Shown in pieces: positions 43,229 to 50,550 of a stretch of 64,000 nt of DNA. The DNA is from Ketobacter sp. (GTDB taxonomy: Bacteria > Pseudomonadota > Gammaproteobacteria > Pseudomonadales > Ketobacteraceae). A program made the translations under genes and the position numbers. The stretch spans positions 35,599-99,598 of the forward strand of contig NZ_RCHN01000029.1 of the NCBI RefSeq assembly GCF_003671495.1, in the 5' to 3' direction. The notes beneath the pieces are model-generated. The model was given only the letters and a program-made list of their open reading frames with translations, did not search any database and was not told the DNA's origin. Positions within the stretch are counted from its first letter, which is position 1, and the number at the start of each line of letters is the position of its first letter.

Positions 43229-46200
43229 TCAAGCCTGGGTGACCTGCAGTTTCCTGGGCGCGGTTTGCGTCTCTTCCGGTTGAGCATCAAGCGCTTTTTT
43301 CAGCACTGGCAGGCGGGCACGATACTGGTTCAGTGATGCCGCCTTCACCGGTCCGTAGCCGCCGATCTCGCGGGCAGCACCTGCCAGGTGTATGGCGGCT
43401 TCCAGATTGTCATCGCGTAACCTGGCCACCACCTCGAGGATCAGGCGTCGGTACTCTTCAATCAGTTGCCGCTCCATCTTGCGTTCCGCAAAATAGCCAA
43501 AGGGATCAAATGCCGTGCCCCGTAAGAACTTCAATTTACTCAACCAACGAAACCCCTGCAGCATCCAGGGCCCAAAGGCGCGTTTCCTGGGGCGCCCGGT
43601 GGCCTTATCCCGGCCGGGCAGTATAGGCGGTGCCAGGTTAAATCGGATGCTGTAGTCACCTTTGAATTGTGACTTCAGGCGTTGCGCAAATGAAGGGTCG
43701 CTGTACAGGCGCGCCACCTCATACTCGTCCTTGTAACTCATCAGCTTGGCCAGGGTCAGCGCCACTTCACGGCTAAAAGCCTCAGCGGTGTCCAACTGCT
43801 TGTGTTTCACCTGTCTACGCACGTCAGTAACGAAATCCTGATACTGAAGGGCATAAGCCTGATTCTGGTATCGGGTGAGCAGGTTGACGCGGCTTTTCAG
43901 CACCGCGTCCACCGTGCTCAAATCCGGAAGCTCGAATTCTGCATCCGCCCCGGCCGAAAGCTCCGCGGCTAAAGCAGCCGGCACGTGGGCGGCCAGTCGA
44001 CCCAGTGCCAGAGTGCGCAGGTTGCCTTCAACAAAGGTGCCATTGAGTCGAATGGCTTCCTGAATGGATTCCACCGTCAGTGGCAGCAAGCCTTTTTGAA
44101 TGGCATAGCCCAACATCAGCATGTTGGTGCCGATGCTGTCGCCGGTGAGGTCAGTGGCCAGTTTGCTGGCATGAATATCGAAAGTGGTGCCACCGGCCAG
44201 TGCTTTCAGTATAGCGGCACGCAAGCGGGCTTCTCCCAGATCCAGGTGCTTGTTGCTTTGGAAATCCCCGGTGGGTGCGACATCGTTATTCAGGATGGCT
44301 TTGGTGTTACCAGATTGGACGGTTTTCAGAACCGGCGCACTGGCCCCGACAATCATGTCACAGGCCAGCAGCAGATCGGTCATGCCTTCACTCAAGCGCG
44401 ATGTATAGATGCTCTGGGGGTTGGTGCCGATGCGTATATGACTGGTAACCGCCCCACCCTTTTGCGCCATGCCCGTCATGTCCAACACGGTACACCCTTT
44501 TCCATCCAGATGCGCGGCCATACCCAGCAAGGCACCGATGGTCAGCACGCCGGTTCCACCGATCCCCGCAACCAGAATATTGAAACCCCGTTGATCCAAT
44601 GGTGAGATTGCGGGTGCCGGCAAAGTGGCGATCAATTCGTTAATCCGTTCTGCATTGCCCTTCAGGTGCGTGGCAATTGCCGCGCCGGTCACAGTCACAA
44701 ACGACGGACAAAAACCTTTTACACAGCTGTAGTCTTTGTTGCAGGTGGACTGATCGATACGCCGTTTGCGGCCAAATTCGGTTTCCAGGGGCGTAATGCT
44801 GATGCAGTTGGATTGCACCGAGCAATCACCACACCCTTCGCACACTTCGGGGTGAATGAACAAGCGCTGCGGCGGATCATCCATCAAGCCGCGCTTGCGG
44901 CGCCGGCGCTTCTCTGTGGCACAGGTTTGTTCGTAGACAATACCGCTGACACCTTTGGTCTCACGCAATTCCCTCTGCAGTCGATCCAGCTCATCGCGGT
45001 GAAACAACGCTGAATGCTTTGGCATAGTGAGATGACGGTACTGGGTTGGATTATCCGATACCAGATACACCGGCCGCACGCCTTCGGAGAGCATTTGATT
45101 CACCATATCCAATGGTGTGATCTGTTGTTCAACCGGTTGTCCGCCGGTCATGGCCACAGCGTCGTTATAGAGCACCTTGTAGGTGATGTTCACTTTGGCA
45201 GCCACAGCCGCACGAATGGCCAGGATTCCAGAGTGAGAGTAGGTGCCATCGCCGATGTTCTGGAACATGTGGGGTGTGTCCACGAACTGGGAAACCGACA
45301 CCCAGGGGGAGCCTTCGTGCCCCATCGGCATGAACTGCATGGTATCCCGCTCCATCACCACTGCGGCCAGACCGTGGCACCCGATTCCCCCCATAGCCTT
45401 GGAGCCAGCGGGTAACTTGGTGCTGGTATTGTGCGGGCAGCCGGAACAGAAATAGGCTGGGCGATTGACGCCACTGCCCAACGCCACTCCTTGCCGTTCC
45501 AGTTGGCTGAAATGATGCAAACGCTGGCTGGCTTCAGCGTCGCCAATACCGAGCTGGGTCAGAACCTGGATGATGGCATGCCGTATTTTGCCGACAGAGA
45601 GTTCCCCCACCGACGGCAGCAAGGGTGCGCCTTGCAGATCCTGTTTGCCGGCAAGTTCCGGTCGCAGATCCCCCTCCAGGTGATAAAGATGACGGGCAAT
45701 CTGCTCTTCCATCACCGGCCTTTTTTCTTCGACTACCAGAAGCGCACGGCTGCCTTTTGCAAATTGGGTTAACCCCACCCTGTCCATGGGCCAGATCAGG
45801 CCGGGCTTGTACAGGCGGATGCCCAACCGGGCGCAACGGGTTTCGTCCAGGCCCAGATCATCCAGTGCCTGGCGCACATCCAGATAGGCTTTGCCTGCTG
45901 CGACGATACCCAACGTGCGCTGCACGCCATCCAGGACGATGCGATCAACCTGATTGGCGCGGGCAAATGCGGTGGCGGCGGGTAACCGGTAGTCCACCAG
46001 CCAGCGTTCTTCCTCCAGTGCCGGCAGGTTCGGTCGCAAGTTCAGGCCCTGGGGGGGGATCTCCACATCGGTGGGAATCTGGTAGGGGTGATAGGCATCG
46101 GGTAATTCGATACAGGCGGAAAGATCCAGGGTGTCCGTAATGGTCTTCAATCCGACGTAACACCCGCTGTAGCGGGAAATGGCCCAACCCAGAAGCCCAA

Positions 46201-46744
46201 ACTCGATGATCTCCTGAATGTTGGCGGGATAGAGGATGGGCACCATGGCCGCCATCAGCGTGTTTTCGGATTGATGAGCGCTGTCTGACGACTTTCCCCC
46301 GTGATCGTCACCCGCCACTATCAAAAAGCCACCGGCGGCGGAAGCGCCCTCCAGATTACCCAGTTTCATGGATTCACAGGCCCGATCCACTCCGATGCCT
46401 TTGCCGTACCAAAGCCCGAAAATTCCGTCCAGATCCGACTGGCCAAACCATTTCAGTTCCTGGGTGCCGCGAATGGCGCTGATGGCCAGCTCTTCATTGA
46501 GGCCGGGCCTGAACACGATGTTGTGTTCGTCCAGCAACTTCTGTGCGCTCCACAACGCGGAGTCGTACACGCCCAGGGGGGAGCCCCGATAACCCGAGAT
46601 ATAGCCGGCGGTAGCCAACCCCATGGCGCGGTCGCGACGGGCCTGATCCAGCGGCAAGCGCACCAGCGCCTGGTTGGCATTCAAAAATACCTGCCCAGCG
46701 GGCTGGACGTATTTGTCATCGAGTGTAACGGCGGTCTGTGTCAT
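43229..46744 (-). CDS. Indolepyruvate:ferredoxin oxidoreductase family protein (fused subunits)
   Basis: 1171-residue thiamine-diphosphate, iron-sulfur enzyme that would decarboxylate a 2-oxo acid and trap it as acyl-CoA while reducing ferredoxin. The N-terminal pyruvate:ferredoxin-type domain is followed by the thiamine-binding region near 430-560 (GGIGCHGLA; NIGDGTYSHSG). A ferredoxin-like cysteine cluster lies near 635-690 (CEGCGDCSVQSNC; CVKGFCPSF). The C-terminal gamma-type domain starts near 715 with VAGIGGTGVLTIG. Alpha, beta and gamma parts lie on one chain, as in proteobacterial forms that work in aerobes. The start ATG at 46744 has only a weak ribosome site. The 2-oxo acid substrate is unknown; aromatic or branched acids are usual. 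Confidence 0.92.
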   Translation of the reverse strand: MTQTAVTLDDKYVQPAGQVFLNANQALVRLPLDQARRDRAMGLATAGYISGYRGSPLGVYDSALWSAQKLLDEHNIVFRPGLNEELAISAIRGTQELKWFGQSDLDGIFGLWYGKGIGVDRACESMKLGNLEGASAAGGFLIVAGDDHGGKSSDSAHQSENTLMAAMVPILYPANIQEIIEFGLLGWAISRYSGCYVGLKTITDTLDLSACIELPDAYHPYQIPTDVEIPPQGLNLRPNLPALEEERWLVDYRLPAATAFARANQVDRIVLDGVQRTLGIVAAGKAYLDVRQALDDLGLDETRCARLGIRLYKPGLIWPMDRVGLTQFAKGSRALLVVEEKRPVMEEQIARHLYHLEGDLRPELAGKQDLQGAPLLPSVGELSVGKIRHAIIQVLTQLGIGDAEASQRLHHFSQLERQGVALGSGVNRPAYFCSGCPHNTSTKLPAGSKAMGGIGCHGLAAVVMERDTMQFMPMGHEGSPWVSVSQFVDTPHMFQNIGDGTYSHSGILAIRAAVAAKVNITYKVLYNDAVAMTGGQPVEQQITPLDMVNQMLSEGVRPVYLVSDNPTQYRHLTMPKHSALFHRDELDRLQRELRETKGVSGIVYEQTCATEKRRRRKRGLMDDPPQRLFIHPEVCEGCGDCSVQSNCISITPLETEFGRKRRIDQSTCNKDYSCVKGFCPSFVTVTGAAIATHLKGNAERINELIATLPAPAISPLDQRGFNILVAGIGGTGVLTIGALLGMAAHLDGKGCTVLDMTGMAQKGGAVTSHIRIGTNPQSIYTSRLSEGMTDLLLACDMIVGASAPVLKTVQSGNTKAILNNDVAPTGDFQSNKHLDLGEARLRAAILKALAGGTTFDIHASKLATDLTGDSIGTNMLMLGYAIQKGLLPLTVESIQEAIRLNGTFVEGNLRTLALGRLAAHVPAALAAELSAGADAEFELPDLSTVDAVLKSRVNLLTRYQNQAYALQYQDFVTDVRRQVKHKQLDTAEAFSREVALTLAKLMSYKDEYEVARLYSDPSFAQRLKSQFKGDYSIRFNLAPPILPGRDKATGRPRKRAFGPWMLQGFRWLSKLKFLRGTAFDPFGYFAERKMERQLIEEYRRLILEVVARLRDDNLEAAIHLAGAAREIGGYGPVKAASLNQYRARLPVLKKALDAQPEETQTAPRKLQVTQA

Positions 46745-46787
46745 GCAGTGAAATTACTTCGTATGTTGCTGGCTCTGATGTGGCTGA

Positions 46788-47273
46788 TTATTGCTTTGCG
46801 GGGATAGACGGAAGCTGATCCAGTGGGAAGTCACAGTTCTCGTCGATGGTTTCCTGAATTTCGATCAGGTTGCCCTCGGGGTCTCGGCCGTAGATGGTGA
46901 TTACATGGCCGACGTTGATGGGCTCCGGTTCCGGGAAGGTCATGCCCAAGCTCTGCAGACGCTCGAATTCCTGTTTGATATCCGTAACATCCACACAGAA
47001 GTGCGTGTAACCCTTGTCGTACGGATTGAGCCCACGGGTGTTGCCCGGTTGCGGCGCGCTGTATTCAAACAGCTCGAAATAACAGGAGCCGGCCCGTAGC
47101 ATGGCGCCTCTGGCGGCGGAGCCCTTCACGGACACAATGCGATCGATGAACTCATCGTTCTCCCACCCGAACGGTTCTCCAACCACTTCGAACCCGAAAG
47201 CATCCCGGTAAAACCGGATCATTTTGTCCAGATCGTGCACATGGACGGCAACGTGGTGAATACCCCTTATCAT
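46788..47273 (-). CDS. Glyoxalase/VOC-superfamily metal-dependent protein
   Basis: 161-residue two-module VOC protein. Likely metal ligands are His in GIHHVAVHVHDL near the start, Glu in CYFELFEYS, His in YTHFCVDV and Glu in LIEIQET. The overall pattern resembles methylmalonyl-CoA epimerase and lactoylglutathione lyase relatives. AGGAG lies 7 bases before the ATG. It lies 43 bases upstream of the oxidoreductase gene on the same strand and is probably co-transcribed. A role as CoA-ester epimerase or isomerase would suit the context. No ring-cleavage dioxygenase motif beyond the fold can be claimed. Confidence 0.87.
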   Translation of the reverse strand: MIRGIHHVAVHVHDLDKMIRFYRDAFGFEVVGEPFGWENDEFIDRIVSVKGSAARGAMLRAGSCYFELFEYSAPQPGNTRGLNPYDKGYTHFCVDVTDIKQEFERLQSLGMTFPEPEPINVGHVITIYGRDPEGNLIEIQETIDENCDFPLDQLPSIPAKQ

Positions 47274-47376
47274 TGTTATCTCCTGAACGTTTTGCAGTGG
47301 GATAACGCGAGTCTACTGATTTAGATCAAACGGGATAAGTAACCCTGCAATACGAGTCAATTGGCTGTGCGCTTGA

Positions 47377-47412
47377 GGTCATTTTGACCATTTTGCCCGA
47401 CAGGCATAATGA
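47377..47412 (+). promoter_or_regulatory. Promoter with overlapping inverted repeat GGTCA-N3-TGACC
   Basis: TTGACC (47384-47389) and TAATGA (47407-47412) are 17 bases apart and precede the amidohydrolase start by about 30 bases. The inverted repeat GGTCA-TTT-TGACC (47377-47389) covers the -35 box, suggesting regulation of the amidohydrolase/Rieske run by a separate factor. Confidence 0.5.
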
Positions 47413-47442
47413 AATCTAAAAAAGGAGGCCAACAGGCGCGCT

Positions 47443-48699
47443 ATGAGCAAAGTACTGATACGAGGAGCAAACATCTTCGACGGAACCGGAGCAGACCCCT
47501 ACCCCGGTGATGTTTTAATCGAGGGAAACCGCATCAAACGGGTTTTGATGGCGCCAGGCCAACTGCCGGCGGAAGGCTGCGAGGTGATCCAGGCCAATGG
47601 CCAGTTTTTGATGCCCGGCATGACCGAAGGCCACGCCCACCTGTCCTTTGATAACGTGACTGCAACCGCCGATCTGATCACTCCACCCCCGGAAGAACAT
47701 ACCCTCCTCACTGCCCGGGTGGCAGCGCGCCTGCTGGATCAAGGCTTTACCAGTGCCTGGGGGGCCTCTGAAGCCAAATTGCGCTTGGGTGTGGCGGTTC
47801 GTAACGCCATCAACGAGGGGCATATGAAAGGCCCTAGAATACGGGCTGGTTCATTGGAAATCTCCGTAACCGGTGCCATGGGCGATGAAAGCCGACTGCA
47901 CGATCCGCGGCCCGGTGGCCCGTCCATGATAGTGGATGGACCTGAGGAAATGCGCAAAGCCGTGCGACTTGCCTGCCGGGAAGGCTGCGACAACATCAAA
48001 CTGGATGTGTCCGGTGACCCTTTCTACCCGGGAACGCCCGCCAATACCACGCCCATGACGTTTGACGAAGTGAAAATGGCAGTGGATACCGCCCACGCCT
48101 TCGGTCGTCGGGTGAATGCCCATGTCCGCTCCATCGAGGGCGCCAAGGTCTGCCTTAAAGCCGGTGTGGACGTGCTCTACCATTGCGAATTCACTGATGA
48201 GGAAGCCCTGGATCTGTTTGAGGAAGCCCGTGATCGCGTGTTCGTGGCCCCGACCGTCAGCCTGTTTCATACCCTGCTGTATGAGGCTGAGCCGTATATG
48301 AGCAATGAAATCGCCCGCGCCATGCAAATCGACCGTTTATTGGAAGCATCCCAGGATACCCATAACGCCCTGCGCAAACGCGGCATACGCCACACCATCG
48401 GCGGTGACTACGGCTTCGCCTGGAGCCACAACGGCACCAATGCCCGGGATGTGGGCTTCTTTGTGCAGTACTTCGGCTACAGCACAAAAGAGGCGCTGGT
48501 GTGTGCCACCGCCAACGGCGGCGCCATGATGACCATGGGTACCGATGAAAAACTGGGTCTGGTTCAGGAAGGTTACCTGGCAGATCTGCTGTTGGTGAAC
48601 GGTGACCCCATCGCTGATCCGTCAGTACTGGTGGATGCCAACAACTTAACAATGATTATGAAAGATGGCTCACTGCATAAGAATGCCCTGACTCAATGA
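47443..48699 (+). CDS. Amidohydrolase-family protein (imidazolonepropionase-like)
   Basis: 418-residue metal-dependent hydrolase of the large amidohydrolase family. The metal pair HAH is at 64-66 in MTEGHAHLSF. A likely bridging Lys is in DNIKLDVSGD; His lies in VNAHVRSIEG and in LYHCEFTDEE. The late Asp is in GGDYGFAWSHNG, and the C-terminal beta domain ends with GYLADLLLVNGDPI. AAGGAGG lies 14 bases before the ATG. It is the first gene of a plus run with the Rieske oxygenase and Rieske ferredoxin. It could open a cyclic amide or lactone. This is a different branch from the ACMSD-like genes at 16730 and 62510. Confidence 0.88.
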   Translation: MSKVLIRGANIFDGTGADPYPGDVLIEGNRIKRVLMAPGQLPAEGCEVIQANGQFLMPGMTEGHAHLSFDNVTATADLITPPPEEHTLLTARVAARLLDQGFTSAWGASEAKLRLGVAVRNAINEGHMKGPRIRAGSLEISVTGAMGDESRLHDPRPGGPSMIVDGPEEMRKAVRLACREGCDNIKLDVSGDPFYPGTPANTTPMTFDEVKMAVDTAHAFGRRVNAHVRSIEGAKVCLKAGVDVLYHCEFTDEEALDLFEEARDRVFVAPTVSLFHTLLYEAEPYMSNEIARAMQIDRLLEASQDTHNALRKRGIRHTIGGDYGFAWSHNGTNARDVGFFVQYFGYSTKEALVCATANGGAMMTMGTDEKLGLVQEGYLADLLLVNGDPIADPSVLVDANNLTMIMKDGSLHKNALTQ

Positions 48700-48731
48700 G
48701 CCCCTGCCACGATTTTCGGAGATAGATTGCA

Positions 48732-50126
48732 ATGAATATTCGAGTCAAGTTTGAAAAAGGTGAAGCCCGCTGTCCGGATGCTCCCAGTACCCAGGAAATC
48801 ATCGCGCGTGACAAAGTGTCTGCGCCGGACTGGGTGTGTTCCGAAAGTTACGAATTCCTGGGTGACGAGGACATATCCATTGATCGCTATATCGATCCCG
48901 CATTCGCCAAAAAAGAACTGCAGACCCTGTGGAAAAAAACCTGGCAGTTTGCCTGTCGTGAAGAGCATATTCCTGAAGTCGGCGACTACTATGTCTATGA
49001 CCTGGAGCACTACTCCTTCATCATCACCCGGGTAGCGGAAAACGATATCCGCGCCTATTACAACGCTTGCCTGCACCGGGGCACCAAACTTCGGGCATCC
49101 GGCACCGAAGGCTGCGCCAGTGAGTTTCGTTGTCCGTTCCACGGCTGGTCCTGGAATATCGACGGCACCAGCAAGAACGTGGTCTGCGATTGGGACTTCC
49201 CCCATGTTGATAAGAAAAGCATGTGCCTGCCCCAGGCCAAAGTGGAAACCCTGGGCGGCTTTGTGTTCGTCAACATGGATGAGAATGCCCCTACCCTGGC
49301 GGAATACATCGGCGCAGATGCCATGGCCCACATCAATAAATGGAAGCTGGAAGATCGCTATATCGTGGCCCATGTAACCAAGGTGATTCCGGCCAACTGG
49401 AAACTCACCATGGAAGCGTTTATGGAAGCTTATCACGTGCTGGAAACGCACCCTCAGGTGGCGCCCTCCAATGGCGATGCCAACTCCCAGTATGATACTT
49501 ACGGCGAGCATGTAAACCGCTTCATCTCCACCCTCGGCGTGGTGAGTCCGCACCTCAAGGGCCGGATCAGCGAACAGGACGTTCTGGATCAATTTACCGT
49601 GGGGGACAGCTCGGTGCTGCAGGGAGCAGACCGCAAGTTGCAGGAAGGTGAAACCGCGCGCCAACGTATGGCGGATATGATGCGGGGCATGTTTGAGCAG
49701 GCTACCAATACGGATCTCAGCGCTGTGTCTGATTCGGAGCTGTTGGACTGCTTCTCTTACACTGTGTTCCCCAACACCTTCCTGTTCCCCGGAATCTCCC
49801 TGCCAATGGTGTATCGGTTCCGCCCGGTGAAAGGCGACCATCGCAAGTGTATTTACGAGGTGTTCTTCCTGCGCCCGGTGCCCAAAGATGGTGAGCGTCC
49901 GGAACCCGCCTGTGAGGTACGCCTGGAGGAACATCAATCTTTCACCGAAGCAGAGGGTATGGACCCAGGCTTTGGCGCGATTCTGGATCAGGATACCGAG
50001 AACCTGTTACTGGAACAGGAAGGCCTGGAAGCCAGTGCCAAACCGGGGTTGACCTTAGGCAACTACCAGGAAATCCGCATCCGCCATTTTGAGAAAACGG
50101 TGGAAAAATACGTGTACGGAAAATAA
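48732..50126 (+). CDS. Rieske non-heme iron oxygenase, large (alpha) subunit
   Basis: 464-residue oxygenase component. Rieske ligands are Cys113 and His115 (CLHRG) and Cys134 and His137 (CPFHGW). The mononuclear iron is bound by His235 and His240 in AYHVLETH with a downstream acid; NWKLTMEAF precedes them. GGAGA lies 10 bases before the ATG. A Rieske-type ferredoxin is encoded 12 bases downstream and is its obvious electron donor; no beta subunit or reductase is present. It is the same length as the enzyme at 1051-2445 but clearly diverged. It may hydroxylate a later intermediate. Substrate unknown. Confidence 0.94.
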   Translation: MNIRVKFEKGEARCPDAPSTQEIIARDKVSAPDWVCSESYEFLGDEDISIDRYIDPAFAKKELQTLWKKTWQFACREEHIPEVGDYYVYDLEHYSFIITRVAENDIRAYYNACLHRGTKLRASGTEGCASEFRCPFHGWSWNIDGTSKNVVCDWDFPHVDKKSMCLPQAKVETLGGFVFVNMDENAPTLAEYIGADAMAHINKWKLEDRYIVAHVTKVIPANWKLTMEAFMEAYHVLETHPQVAPSNGDANSQYDTYGEHVNRFISTLGVVSPHLKGRISEQDVLDQFTVGDSSVLQGADRKLQEGETARQRMADMMRGMFEQATNTDLSAVSDSELLDCFSYTVFPNTFLFPGISLPMVYRFRPVKGDHRKCIYEVFFLRPVPKDGERPEPACEVRLEEHQSFTEAEGMDPGFGAILDQDTENLLLEQEGLEASAKPGLTLGNYQEIRIRHFEKTVEKYVYGK

Positions 50127-50138
50127 AAAAGAGTTGAG

Positions 50139-50504
50139 ATGACCAATACAACAGAACCATCGGATCGCCTGGACGTTGCCGAAGAGCAAAGCGTTACCCT
50201 GGAATTCACCCGCTTCTGTGAACTGTCTGCAGTGCCTGAGGGGTCCAAGCGTGCCCGTAAAATCAACGGCACCATGGTGCTGGTGGTGCACACCAAGGGC
50301 AAACTGTATGCGGTGCAGAACCTGTGCTCCCATCAGGACAAGTTCCTGCACACCGGGCGTGTGCGCAACTGTCGTATTACATGCCCGCTGCATGGCGCGC
50401 AGTTTGACCTGGCTACCGGTAAAGCCACCTGCCTGCCCGCCACCAAACCCATACCCACTTATGAAGTACGGGTGGTGGACGACTGGGTCGAAGTGGCTGT
50501 CTGA
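50139..50504 (+). CDS. Rieske-type [2Fe-2S] ferredoxin
   Basis: 121-residue soluble electron carrier with the cluster ligands Cys63 and His65 (CSHQD) and Cys82 and His85 (CPLHGAQFD). The C-terminal PIPTYEVRVVDDWVEV strand is normal for the family. It starts 12 bases after the Rieske oxygenase stop, with GAGTTGAG just before the ATG. The first 20 residues are an acidic extension. It most likely feeds the adjacent oxygenase and perhaps the one at 1051. Confidence 0.94.
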   Translation: MTNTTEPSDRLDVAEEQSVTLEFTRFCELSAVPEGSKRARKINGTMVLVVHTKGKLYAVQNLCSHQDKFLHTGRVRNCRITCPLHGAQFDLATGKATCLPATKPIPTYEVRVVDDWVEVAV

Positions 50505-50512
50505 TTCAACAT

Positions 50513-50550
50513 CGGGAGTCGTGGGTTATTCCACGACCTCCCGCTCTTCT
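50513..50550. terminator. Hairpin terminator between ferredoxin and RND genes
   Basis: CGGGAG-TCGTGG and CCACGA-CCTCCCG form a 12-bp stem with one bulged base and a 6-base loop, followed by the T-rich CTCTTCTTTTT. It ends the ferredoxin transcript and overlaps the last codons of the convergent transporter gene. Confidence 0.75.

Noticed and set aside
48693..49937. Minus-strand open frame of 414 codons over the second Rieske oxygenase
   Set aside because: Antisense to a gene with both iron-site motifs. Composition is shadow-like.
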